Below are positions 8,323 through 16,436 of a stretch of 64,000 bases of DNA, piece after piece. The stretch covers positions 1 through 64,000 of the forward strand of contig DATNQD010000087.1 in assembly GCA_036702865.1 (NCBI GenBank), given 5' to 3'. Below the pieces are notes generated by a model. That model had not been told where the DNA came from. It worked only from the letters and a program-made list of their open reading frames with translations, and searched no databases. Positions within the stretch are counted from its first letter, which is position 1. Every line of letters starts with the position of its first letter. The stretch comes from Trichocoleus sp. Lineage in GTDB: Bacteria > Cyanobacteriota > Cyanobacteriia > Elainellales > Elainellaceae. The position numbers and the translations under genes were made by a program.

Positions 8323-9243
8323 ATGCCAAATTCTTATCCTAGAGATCTCGTCGGTTATGGACGCACTCCACCACATCCTCAGTGGCAAAACCAGGCGAGA
8401 ATTGCCGTTCAGTTCGTCATTAATTACGAGGAAGGTGGCGAAAACTGTATTTTGCACGGTGATCCTGCCTCAGAAGCATTTTTATCGGAAACGGTTAGTG
8501 CGGTGCCGCTTCTGGGTGTACGGAACCTGAACATGGAGTCAATTTATGAATACGGGAGCCGGGCAGGGTTTTGGCGATTGCACCGGATGTTTACCGATCG
8601 GGGCATTCCTGTCACCATTTATGGTGTGGCAATGGCGCTTCAGCGCAACCCAGAAGCCGTAGCTGCAATGTTGGAAGCAGACTGGGAAATTGCCAGTCAT
8701 GGTTATCGCTGGATTGATTATCAATATATTGGCGAAGATGAGGAACGAAACCATCTGCATAAGGCGATCGAGATCCATACTCAAGTGACAGGTGAGCGCC
8801 CCTTGGGCTGGTATACCGGCAGAATTAGCGGCAATACGCGCCGTTTAGTGGTTGAAGCAGGTGGGTTTCTCTATAGTTCCGATAGCTACGCTGATGATTT
8901 GCCCTACTGGGTTTATGATTACGGCGAACCGCATTTGGTTATCCCCTATACGCTCGATACCAACGATATGCGCTTTGGCACAGCCCAAGGCTTCAACTCT
9001 GGCGATCAGTTCTTTACTTATCTGCGCGATGCGTTTGATTTCCTGTATGCCGAAGGCGAAACTGCGCCTAAGATGCTGAATATTGGCTTACATTGCCGCT
9101 TAGTAGGCAGACCCGGACGCGCCGCAGCCCTGGCTCGATTTCTGGACTATGTGCAAAAGCACGATCGCGTTTGGATTTGTCGCCGCATTGACATTGCCCG
9201 TCACTGGCATGAGCATCATCCGCCCCAGAAAGGCGATTCGTAA
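8323..9243 (+). CDS. Polysaccharide deacetylase-fold hydrolase, PuuE allantoinase-like
   Basis: This 306-residue cytosolic protein belongs to the NodB/polysaccharide deacetylase fold and matches the PuuE-type (metal-independent) allantoinase subfamily. Landmarks are the N-terminal YPRDLVGYGRTPPHPQW, VQFVINYEEGGE, the GSRAGFWRLHRMF segment, EIASHGYRWIDYQ (the NodB SHxxx region) and LHCRLVGRPGRAAAL near the end. PuuE opens allantoin to allantoate in purine breakdown, but annotated PuuE-like proteins may act on other amides. No other ureide genes are nearby, so substrate is uncertain. The start ATG at 8323 has only a weak ribosome binding site; an upstream start at 8275 lacks family similarity. 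The stop codon lies inside a 12-bp tandem duplication (9233-9256). A GNAT gene follows 45 bp later. Confidence 0.8.
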   Translation: MPNSYPRDLVGYGRTPPHPQWQNQARIAVQFVINYEEGGENCILHGDPASEAFLSETVSAVPLLGVRNLNMESIYEYGSRAGFWRLHRMFTDRGIPVTIYGVAMALQRNPEAVAAMLEADWEIASHGYRWIDYQYIGEDEERNHLHKAIEIHTQVTGERPLGWYTGRISGNTRRLVVEAGGFLYSSDSYADDLPYWVYDYGEPHLVIPYTLDTNDMRFGTAQGFNSGDQFFTYLRDAFDFLYAEGETAPKMLNIGLHCRLVGRPGRAAALARFLDYVQKHDRVWICRRIDIARHWHEHHPPQKGDS

Positions 9244-9256
9244 AGCGATTCGTAAA
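9233..9256. repeat. 12-bp tandem duplication spanning a stop codon
   Basis: GCGATTCGTAAA occurs twice in tandem. The first copy contains the TAA stop of the PuuE-like gene (9241-9243), so the second copy is untranslated. Confidence 0.9.
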
Positions 9257-9288
9257 GCGTCCAGCCCATCTCAAACCATTGAATCGAT

Positions 9289-9771
9289 ATGCGATCGACT
9301 TATCATGATTTTTTGATCCGCGACTGGCAACCTGCCGATCGAGAACCGGCAATGGAATTGATTCAATCGGTTCTTTTGGAGTATGGGCTGGAACCGCAGC
9401 CAGAAGGAGCCGATCGCGATGTGCAACAAGTGGAAGAAGCTTATTGGGCAACAGGGGGAGAATTTTGGGTGATTGAGCAGCAGGGGCGCATTGTGGGAAC
9501 GGCAGCATACTATCCGATCGAGCGAGGCAATCATGCCGTCGAAATTCGCAAAATGTATTTGCTTCCAGAAGTGCGAGGCAAAGGGCTTGGACGCTATCTG
9601 CTGCAAGCACTCGAAACCACGATCGCCCAAAAAGGCTTTTATGAAGTGTGGATCGAAACTGCCAGCATCCTCAAAGAAGCCGTTCAACTTTATGAAACCA
9701 GCGGCTATCATCCTGCTACAGGCGTTGAAACCCAACGGTGCGATCGAGTCTACCAAAAACCCCTCCGCTAA
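9289..9771 (+). CDS. GNAT family N-acetyltransferase
   Basis: This 160-residue single-domain protein would transfer an acetyl group from acetyl-CoA to an amine. Visible GNAT features are the N-terminal IRDWQPADREPAMELI segment (motif C/D), the central strand FWVIEQQGRIVGTAAYYP, and the acetyl-CoA pyrophosphate loop KMYLLPEVRGKGLGRYLL. A C-terminal YETSGYHPA follows, typical of motif B. The substrate cannot be inferred. The gene lies 45 bp after the PuuE-like gene and ends 23 bp before the M48 peptidase start, so the three may be co-transcribed. The start at 9289 gives a full-length domain, though no strong ribosome binding site is seen. Confidence 0.85.
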   Translation: MRSTYHDFLIRDWQPADREPAMELIQSVLLEYGLEPQPEGADRDVQQVEEAYWATGGEFWVIEQQGRIVGTAAYYPIERGNHAVEIRKMYLLPEVRGKGLGRYLLQALETTIAQKGFYEVWIETASILKEAVQLYETSGYHPATGVETQRCDRVYQKPLR

Positions 9772-9794
9772 CCCCTCATCCCCTCACTCTCTCC

Positions 9795-10769
9795 ATGCCT
9801 ACCTATCCCGGAATTTCCAGTGCTGCTTTCCGCCACCCGCTTGATGACCAGGCAGAACAGGCGCTCCGCAGTGTCCCTGGCTTTGATCTCATCGCTCGCA
9901 AGTTTGTTGAGTTTGTTTATGAGCGTCCCCGCCATGTCTATTTGATGGGCAACGCGATCGAGGTGGGCCCGCGCCAATATGCTTCGATCTATCAAATTTT
10001 TCGCGAGGCAGTTCGTGATCTGGATGTCACCCCAGAACCAACGCTGTTTGTATCGCAGTCGCCGATCGTCAATGCTTATGCACTGGGGCAAGATCATCCC
10101 TGCATGGTGCTGAATTCTGGCTTGCTGGATCTCATGGACGAAGCAGAGTTGCGATCGACCATTGCCCATGAACTGGGACACATCAAATGCGGGCATACAA
10201 CGCTGAACCAGATGGCACTCTGGGCAATTAATTTGGTGTTTGGGCTGGCAGGCGCAACTTTTGGCTTGAGTAGTCTGGTTAGCACGGGGCTCATTATGTC
10301 GTTCTATGAATGGCTGCGGAAAGCCGAACTCTCTGCCGATCGCGCTGCTCTTTTGATCATGGATGATCTGAATCCGATTTTGAAATCAATGATGCGTGTT
10401 TCGGGGGGTAGTTCTCGCTATGCTCACGAACTGGATGTCGAAGAATTCATTCGTCAGTCGGAGCGCTATCAAAACCTGAACCAGGATGGCTTGAATCAGG
10501 TCTACAAGTTTTTGCTCTACAACAATGTCTCAGAAGGGGCATTCCTGACGCATCCCTTTAGCGTCGAGCGTGTCCAGTTTATCCGCGAGTGGGCAACCTC
10601 CGCCGACTATCAGCAAATTCGTGCCGGAAACTATCGCCGCACCTCACAAGGCTCTGTCGAAGTTCCACCAGAACCCCCGATCGAACAGACCGATGAAGTC
10701 GATCGCCTGCGTCAGGAAGTGGAAGCGCTACAGCGGGAGATTGATGCCATTAAACGATTGCAAGAGTAG
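9795..10769 (+). CDS. M48 family zinc metallopeptidase
   Basis: The protein (324 residues from ATG 9795) is an M48 peptidase related to HtpX and Oma1-type enzymes. The zinc motif HELGH is at 125-129 within STIAHELGHIKCGH, and the downstream third-ligand region is AELSADRAALL. A hydrophobic stretch follows the zinc motif (ALWAINLVFGLAGATFGLSSL), suggesting one or two membrane hairpins or a buried helix. The C-terminus (VDRLRQEVEALQREIDAIKR) is a short coiled coil, giving possible oligomerisation. No signal peptide is seen. The frame is open back to 9738, overlapping the GNAT gene, but those residues are low complexity. A role in membrane protein quality control is typical of the family; the target is unknown. 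Confidence 0.88.
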   Translation: MPTYPGISSAAFRHPLDDQAEQALRSVPGFDLIARKFVEFVYERPRHVYLMGNAIEVGPRQYASIYQIFREAVRDLDVTPEPTLFVSQSPIVNAYALGQDHPCMVLNSGLLDLMDEAELRSTIAHELGHIKCGHTTLNQMALWAINLVFGLAGATFGLSSLVSTGLIMSFYEWLRKAELSADRAALLIMDDLNPILKSMMRVSGGSSRYAHELDVEEFIRQSERYQNLNQDGLNQVYKFLLYNNVSEGAFLTHPFSVERVQFIREWATSADYQQIRAGNYRRTSQGSVEVPPEPPIEQTDEVDRLRQEVEALQREIDAIKRLQE

Positions 10770-10957
10770 CAGGTTGCGGAGGTACAAGAATTGGGAATGG
10801 AAAATGGGCGGTTGGCATCAATAATTTCTGGCTCTGAATCCCCGACTGATGCCTTTTACTCTAAAATTCCTGTCGCGTTTCCTCTCAGGCTGATTATCAT
10901 TTGATATCAGGGTTGTTGTGTTTCAAATCAGCTGATTTGTGTGAGGAGTTAAGGTTT

Positions 10958-11683
10958 ATGAATTTGCGATTGTGGATGGTTGGTCTATGTGTAGTGAGTG
11001 GGTTAACGGCTTGTAATAACAAAACGGCTTCGACTGCACCACAACCTGAGGTAAAGAGTACGGTTTCGGTGACGGCAATGAATCCTAACGGAACAGCAGA
11101 ACCGACTGCCCAATCCTTCCCAAACCCTAACGTTGCTTCGACTCGAACGAGCACCCTGCCTATTCCTGAACTCATTCCGCCAACCACCAGCATTCAACGC
11201 CTGCCCCAAATCGAAGTGGGACGGAGTGACCCCTTTGCAGCGCTACCCCTGACGCCGACGATCGTACCGAAGGAGAATGTTGCATCGACTCAGCCCAGTC
11301 CGTTTGCCAGTGTTCCGGCTGCGCCAGTTGTGGTTTCTCCTCAGCCAGCGACAACTGTTTCCATGCTTCCGCCTCCGGCAAACTTACCCTTCTTGCAGCC
11401 TGCACCTGTGAATATCAATCAATTGCCTGTGGCTCCTGTGATTCCCCGCCGATCGCCAACCGCATTAGCAGAGACAATCGAAATCAGCGGGGTGCTGCAA
11501 GTGGGTGGCAAAACCAATGTGATTGTGAAAGTGCCTGATGAGAGTACGAGCCGCTATGTCACCGTGGGAGATTCTATGGCAAATGGGCAGGTGCGCGTCA
11601 AGCGGGTGGAGATGGGCATCGATCCAGTCATTGTGTTAGAGCAGAACGGGAAGGAAGTGACGCGATCGGTCGGTTCCGTCTAA
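10958..11683 (+). CDS. Pro-rich lipoprotein with a PilP-like C-terminal domain
   Basis: ATG 10958 follows a strong GAGGAGTTAAGG stretch. The 241-residue product has a lipoprotein signal with lipobox LTAC (Cys at about 20), so it should be membrane-anchored outside the cytoplasm. A long Pro/Ala/Thr-rich linker with an RSDPFA motif follows. The last 70 residues form a small beta domain (ISGVLQVGGKTNVIVKVPDE to VIVLEQNGKEV). This DPFA plus small beta domain layout recalls PilP or GspC-like secretin partners, where the domain senses or couples secretin and inner membrane parts. That is inference from pattern, not a confident family match. The gene stands alone, with about 190 bp upstream. Confidence 0.65.
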   Translation: MNLRLWMVGLCVVSGLTACNNKTASTAPQPEVKSTVSVTAMNPNGTAEPTAQSFPNPNVASTRTSTLPIPELIPPTTSIQRLPQIEVGRSDPFAALPLTPTIVPKENVASTQPSPFASVPAAPVVVSPQPATTVSMLPPPANLPFLQPAPVNINQLPVAPVIPRRSPTALAETIEISGVLQVGGKTNVIVKVPDESTSRYVTVGDSMANGQVRVKRVEMGIDPVIVLEQNGKEVTRSVGSV

Positions 11684-11781
11684 GAGACAGTTGAATCTGT
11701 CAGAATCAGGAGGAGATGTTGTACAGCTTACTCTAGACTCAATTCAAACTTCGCTTGCTCTGCAATTTGCTGTAAGACGCT

Positions 11782-12336
11782 ATGACGCAGCCTATGTCTG
11801 ATGACACTTCTCGTCCTGCCTTCGGGTCTTCTCCTGATTCAAAATCGAAACACCCTGCTCCGATCGAAACCAGCAGCCTCAGCTACCAAGACAGCTACCT
11901 CTGTCCGATTTGTCGGCATGGGCAAATCACAGGGTTGGCTTTAATGGATGCGTTCGCCTGCAACTTTTGTCGGCATATTTTCACGGCAAATCTTTCCATG
12001 CAAACGGTTCAGGTTGTAGATAGTTCACAGCCGATGTCCTGGCGATGGACGGGGCGCAACTGGCAGGTTGCTTATCGAGATGACCCCAGCTTGACGATCG
12101 TCATTTGGCTGATTGGCACTGTTCTAGTCACCCTGCCCAGCCTGATCGTTTGGCTCTCAACCTACCTGTTTCCCCCTCTACCCGGAAGCCGTTGGGATTG
12201 GCTCCCCGGAGCCTGGTTAGGCTGTACTTTTGGTATTCATCTTTTGATGGTGAGTTGGCTACTCGCAGAGCATTATCAGATTCCGATTTATATTTCCAGT
12301 CGGATCAGGCTGCGGGGCTGGTTTGGGAGGCAGTGA
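11782..12336 (+). CDS. Zinc-ribbon membrane protein, conserved hypothetical
   Basis: The 184-residue protein has a zinc-ribbon-like pair CPIC (41-44) and CNFC (60-63), each followed by RH. After about 40 residues come two hydrophobic segments (LTIVIWLIGTVLVTLPSLIVWL and LPGAWLGCTFGIHLLMVSWLL). It is predicted to be a membrane protein with an N-terminal cytosolic metal-binding domain. I know of similar unnamed cyanobacterial proteins but no function. The start is ATG 11782; a second ATG at 11794 is also possible. It is followed by the convergent glcD gene. Confidence 0.7.
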   Translation: MTQPMSDDTSRPAFGSSPDSKSKHPAPIETSSLSYQDSYLCPICRHGQITGLALMDAFACNFCRHIFTANLSMQTVQVVDSSQPMSWRWTGRNWQVAYRDDPSLTIVIWLIGTVLVTLPSLIVWLSTYLFPPLPGSRWDWLPGAWLGCTFGIHLLMVSWLLAEHYQIPIYISSRIRLRGWFGRQ

Positions 12337-12403
12337 GGTGAATTGGGGATGGGGGACTCGCTGATTGCTTGAAGACACAGGCGATGTCGGTGAATGAGTT
12401 GCC

Positions 12404-12425
12404 AGCGATCGGATAGCGATCGGAT
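12404..12425. repeat. 11-bp tandem duplication containing HIP1 core
   Basis: AGCGATCGGAT occurs twice in tandem in the short gap between the convergent zinc-ribbon and glcD genes. Confidence 0.85.
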
Positions 12426-12439
12426 ATCAGAGAGATCTC

Positions 12440-13924
12440 CTAAAATCGATCGACGTTTGGAAACTTTTCACTTGCCTTGGCTCTGGCTGCTTCGCCACAG
12501 GTTCGAGGCGTTGGAAAGATTTTTTCTGGATTGGAGAGTCCCTTGGGGTTAAAGACCTGTCGTACCCACTGCATTGTCTCTAAATCAGTCTCGCTAAACA
12601 TTTGTGGCATATAGCACCGCTTATCCGCACCGATGCCATGTTCTCCAGAGAGGCTGCCGCCCACCTCCACGCAGAGCTTCAAAATATCGCCGCCCAAATG
12701 CTCAACTGCCTCCAGCTCACCCGGAACGGCATTGTTATACAGAATCAAAGGGTGCAGATTCCCGTCCCCGGCGTGAAAGACATTCGCCACCTGATAACCG
12801 TGTTTTTGGCTCAGTGCCTCAATTTCGCGCAAAACGTATTGCAATTTGGTACGCGGAATCACACCATCCTGCACATAGTAATCTGGACTAATTTTGCCCA
12901 TTGCTGCAAAAGCGGCTTTCCTACCTTTCCAGAGCGTCAGCCGTTCCACTGGATCGGTTGCAGTGCGAATACTGCGCGCGCCATTCTGCCGACAAATCGC
13001 CTCAATTTTTTGACTGTTTGCTGCGACCTCAACTTCTAAACCATCGACCTCAATCAGCAAAATTGCCGTTGCATCGCGTGGATAGCAGTTTGTCGCCACC
13101 ACATCTTCCACCGCATTGATGCTGAAGTTGTCCATCATTTCCATCCCAGCGGGAATGATGCCTGCGCTGATGATGTCTGAGACTGCCTGACCCGCTGCCT
13201 CAACACTGGTAAAGTCTGCCAGCAGCACATGAATAGATTCAGGGGCTTTGAGAATGCAAAGCGTAATTTCGGTGGCAATGCCTAATGTGCCTTCAGAACC
13301 AACAAATACGCCAGTCAGGTCATATCCCGGCATCTCCGGAATTTTGTTGCCGACTTCAACGATCGACCCATCTGGCAAAACCAGCTTCAGCCCCAGCACA
13401 TGATTCGTCGTCACACCATATTTCAGGCAGTGAACCCCACCCGAATTCTCTGCGACGTTGCCGCCGATCGAACAAATAATTTGGCTGGATGGATCAGGTG
13501 CATAGTAAAACCCTGCCCCACTAACCGCTTGCGTCACCCAGTTATTAATGACTCCCGGCTGCACCACCACTCGCTGATTCTCGAAGTCTACGTCTAAAAT
13601 CTGCTTCATCAGCGCTGTCACAATCAAGACGCAACCTTCAACAGGCAACGCACCTCCTGAAAGCCCTGTCCCGGCTCCTCGCGCGATAAACGGCACATTG
13701 TATCGATCGCAAATCTGCACGATCGCTGCAACTTGTTCTGTCGTTCGGGGCAACACCACGACTGCCGGACGCTGCCGATAGCTTGTCAAGCCATCACACT
13801 CATACACCAGCAACTCTTCGCTGCGTTTCATTACCCCGTTTTTGCCCAACACCTGCTCAAACGCTTGAATAATGGGTCGCCAATCGCGGCGATCGACAGC
13901 AGGCGCAGCATTCAGAGTAACCAT
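12440..13924 (-). CDS. glcD: Glycolate oxidase/dehydrogenase FAD subunit GlcD
   Basis: GlcD oxidises glycolate to glyoxylate in the photorespiratory pathway. The 494-residue length matches the family. An FAD-binding PCMH domain occupies about 35-215, with the pyrophosphate-contacting stretch FIARGAGTGLSGGALP and the loop SIGGNVAENSGGVHCLKYGV. The C-terminal FAD-oxidase domain carries NVFHAGDGNLHP and the GGSLSGEHGIG motif, all hallmarks of GlcD/D-lactate dehydrogenase-type proteins. No GlcE or GlcF gene is adjacent, which is normal for cyanobacteria, where subunits are scattered. The start ATG at 13924 gives the expected N-terminus. D-lactate dehydrogenase activity is a possible alternative or additional function. 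Confidence 0.92.
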   Translation of the reverse strand: MVTLNAAPAVDRRDWRPIIQAFEQVLGKNGVMKRSEELLVYECDGLTSYRQRPAVVVLPRTTEQVAAIVQICDRYNVPFIARGAGTGLSGGALPVEGCVLIVTALMKQILDVDFENQRVVVQPGVINNWVTQAVSGAGFYYAPDPSSQIICSIGGNVAENSGGVHCLKYGVTTNHVLGLKLVLPDGSIVEVGNKIPEMPGYDLTGVFVGSEGTLGIATEITLCILKAPESIHVLLADFTSVEAAGQAVSDIISAGIIPAGMEMMDNFSINAVEDVVATNCYPRDATAILLIEVDGLEVEVAANSQKIEAICRQNGARSIRTATDPVERLTLWKGRKAAFAAMGKISPDYYVQDGVIPRTKLQYVLREIEALSQKHGYQVANVFHAGDGNLHPLILYNNAVPGELEAVEHLGGDILKLCVEVGGSLSGEHGIGADKRCYMPQMFSETDLETMQWVRQVFNPKGLSNPEKIFPTPRTCGEAARAKASEKFPNVDRF

Positions 13925-14472
13925 AGGAAGATGTGGCGTAAGGCGTTTCTACCTGTGAGCATAGCAGAGATGAAGGATGAGATGCGGGCAAGGTTTTCCC
14001 GATCGACCTATTCCCAATTGGAAGCATTGTGATGGAGTTTCAACGATCGATTGATTGGATGAATCAGAATAGGGGCGATCGAGCAATTCTAGGGATGCAT
14101 TAATCGTTCAAGTTAGAGTCGATGCAGGATGTAGAAAATTGATGGTGAAGAAGCGATCGTATGACACTTAAAGATATGTAGAAAGATTCTGCCTACCCTT
14201 CCCAATCAGCATATGGCAAAAATATTTTCTCTATTTACTTAACTCAAACTTTATACAGAAAATACCCGCCTATTTATTCCATTAACGCAACAGACAGAAA
14301 CTTTCAAATCAATGTAGTTGAACTGCATTGTTATTAGTGGGATAGCTGCCCATAGGTATTTGCTGGATAGATAGATATAAGATTGCCCTTAGATCCTTTG
14401 ATAGCCGAAAATGACACGTTTTTCATTTGTTCTAGCTACAATAAACTATGTCGTTGCTTAATCGATTGAAAA
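13925..14472. other. AT-rich intergenic region, no gene seen
   Basis: About 550 bp, noticeably more AT-rich than the surroundings from about 14160 on. There are scattered HIP1 cores. A TACAAT at about 14436-14441, just before the coiled-coil gene, is a candidate -10 element. No RNA gene, terminator or credible small protein was found. Confidence 0.45.
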
Positions 14473-15162
14473 ATGCTAAAGGTCTTGGTAGATCTTCTTG
14501 CCTCAAATTGGGCAGCATTCCTGCAAGATCCTTTGACATTCATAGTCATGACATTGATTGGATTTGTTGCCGGAACTATCTTTCTCAAAAATCAGAACGA
14601 TACTCTAAAGGAACGACTGAACCTTCGAGATGAAAAGTTGAAGGAGAAAGATAATGAAATCCAAAGATTAGCTGCTGAAGTCGAAAAGGTACGCGAAGAA
14701 AAACAAATTCCCATACGAAATCTAAATCGTCAAAACAATGATTATGAAAACTATTTAAAGCAGCTTTCAATTTTAGAACTCAGCCAAGAAGCTCAGAAAA
14801 TGTCAAGAAAGCTTGAACGCTCTGTCCAACTATCGGATCAAAGACAAGATCCCGATATGAGAAGCGTACATATTGAAACTGGACTTTACAATGAATGGCT
14901 TTCAGAAGGGCCAAGACTACTGGCAATAAAAAATGAAGTTCTGAAACGCTTGCCTGATGATATTGGGTTCCAATTAGATCAAATATCAGACTCGCGCTAC
15001 ACCAGCCCAGCTTTTCTATCAGATTCGGTAATGGATGCGGTTGTGGAAATAAAAAGTATTAGTTTAAAGCTAGCTGAGTATAATGCAAGCCAAACTGACA
15101 TTAACTTATCGTCCCAGCCCAACAAGTCGGTTGGAGCGGATTCGCAAAAGCCGCTAGTGTAG
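14473..15162 (+). CDS. Membrane-anchored coiled-coil protein, unknown
   Basis: I do not recognise this 229-residue protein. It has one N-terminal transmembrane segment (FIVMTLIGFVAGTIFL, about 23-38). A strongly charged coiled coil follows (about 42-80, with RLAAEVEKVREEK), then a second helical region to about 120 and a C-terminal helical domain. The topology suggests a membrane-anchored cytoplasmic coiled coil. Its AT content and codon use look different from neighbouring genes, suggesting possible horizontal acquisition. The ATG at 14473 has no clear ribosome binding site. It stands next to a gene remnant, which fits a small accessory spot. Confidence 0.6.
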   Translation: MLKVLVDLLASNWAAFLQDPLTFIVMTLIGFVAGTIFLKNQNDTLKERLNLRDEKLKEKDNEIQRLAAEVEKVREEKQIPIRNLNRQNNDYENYLKQLSILELSQEAQKMSRKLERSVQLSDQRQDPDMRSVHIETGLYNEWLSEGPRLLAIKNEVLKRLPDDIGFQLDQISDSRYTSPAFLSDSVMDAVVEIKSISLKLAEYNASQTDINLSSQPNKSVGADSQKPLV

Positions 15163-15239
15163 ATACAAAGTTGAGTGGAAACTGCTCAACCGAATCGTTA
15201 GCCTTCATATCCCTTGCGATGCGCCACATGTTGCATAAA

Positions 15240-15396
15240 CCAACGCCGATCGCTGTCGTCGCATCTAAAGTACCAGTGCGAACTAAACCTTCCGTCTATT
15301 CAGAGCCTTTTGCGTCGTCTATGGTTGGAAGGGCGAAGCGCACCCTCAGCGATCTCTTTGGTCTACGATCGCAATTCACCACGATCGATACATCAA
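15240..15396 (+). pseudogene. Remnant of a cupin-domain protein gene (N-terminal part)
   Basis: The plus strand reads KVPVRTKPSVYSEPFASSMV, then GRAKRTLSDLFGLRSQFTTI, before the frame loses similarity and soon ends. This resembles the N-terminus of single-domain cupin proteins, which typically read Y-PF-S---GR-KR-L-D-FGL-nFGVNL-TL before the metal-binding barrel. The barrel itself (histidine motif) is absent, and the fragment ends against the convergent glycosyltransferase gene. I therefore read it as a truncated pseudogene. The similarity is from memory of the family and rests on about 40 residues. Confidence 0.45.
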
Positions 15397-15402
15397 TCAG
15401 TA

Positions 15403-16398
15403 CTAATTCAGTGAATTAATTTCAGGAGAACCAGGAAGATCTGTAGAAGTCGATCGCCCCACTTTCCATTTGAGCTTCAGCAACTTAGCGAAGGTGCGCG
15501 GTACGCCATAAAGCTTGGCGAAAAAGAGGTTCCAGAGGTAGCCGTATTGGGGGAAGCGCTTGACCAGCAGCAGATCTGAAAGAACATGGAAGCGAGGCGG
15601 CTTCAGCCTAGCAGGCTTGTCAATGTAGCGAATTTGTTCGGCTCCGGGTATCCAGTGCCCGACGATCAGATTAGGCTGAAAGAATTTCGCCTGCACAAAC
15701 AGACCCAAAAGGCGATCGAATCCCGATTGCGGAATCCAGGTGAGGACACCCCCAAATGCCGTAACGCTTGCCAGATCTGGGAGCGCTTGCTGGACTAAAC
15801 AATTGCGCCAAACAATGCTATTAAAATTCTCAAAGTGATAGCCGTGATTGTCTTTGCGCTTCGTAAACGGCAGAAAAACTCGCCGCAGATCGAAGGGAAT
15901 ATTGAGTGGGGCGATCGGGACTTCTAACAAGCCAGTAAACTTGCCGCTTTGGTAAGGATGCGGGTTCTCAGACGTTTTTCGATCGACTGCCAAAGCCTCA
16001 ATTCGGGGAAGAGCGTCCCAAGAGCGAGTGATGCGATCGGTGCTGCGAAAATCGATCACCGCTTTCTTAAGACGTAAGATCCAGCTTTTAGGAAAGTGAT
16101 TGAAATAAGCTTCAACCAGCGCTAAAACTTGAGGGTGCAAAAAATCATCGTCATCCAGGGCAATCACAAATTCCCCGGTTGCATTCAGTAGCCCCACAAA
16201 GCGCTGCATCATTTCCCCTTTATAGGGACTCAACAGCGACTTAATACGTGGATCATCGATCGCTTGAACCGCTGCATGAGGCGGATAAACCAGGACAAAT
16301 TCAACATTGCCTTCCACTTGCAGCAAACGCTCTAGCCAGTCTGGAGAAAAGTTTCCTCGAGTCGGAGTCACAATAGAAAGAATCGGGTTTGTGGGCAT
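15403..16398 (-). CDS. Glycosyltransferase family 2 protein
   Basis: The protein (331 residues from ATG 16398) has a GT-A fold: ILSIVTPTRGNFSPDWLERL at the N-terminus, FVLVYPP, and the metal/nucleotide motif FVIALDDDDFLHP near residue 90. It should transfer a sugar from a nucleotide donor to an unknown acceptor. The C-terminal half has no transmembrane segment but ends in a basic segment. An alternative ATG at 16428 adds ten residues and lies only 8 bp from the divergent glycosyltransferase start. The pair probably belongs to cell-surface polysaccharide synthesis. Confidence 0.8.
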   Translation of the reverse strand: MPTNPILSIVTPTRGNFSPDWLERLLQVEGNVEFVLVYPPHAAVQAIDDPRIKSLLSPYKGEMMQRFVGLLNATGEFVIALDDDDFLHPQVLALVEAYFNHFPKSWILRLKKAVIDFRSTDRITRSWDALPRIEALAVDRKTSENPHPYQSGKFTGLLEVPIAPLNIPFDLRRVFLPFTKRKDNHGYHFENFNSIVWRNCLVQQALPDLASVTAFGGVLTWIPQSGFDRLLGLFVQAKFFQPNLIVGHWIPGAEQIRYIDKPARLKPPRFHVLSDLLLVKRFPQYGYLWNLFFAKLYGVPRTFAKLLKLKWKVGRSTSTDLPGSPEINSLN

Positions 16399-16436
16399 AC
16401 TTGGCGCAGGTTCACTTCTATGTAACATTCCCCGCC

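Noticed and set aside
14448-14633. 61-codon frame beginning ATGTCGTTGC
   Set aside because: It overlaps the coiled-coil gene in another frame; that gene's frame has a transmembrane helix and coiled coil, this one has nothing.
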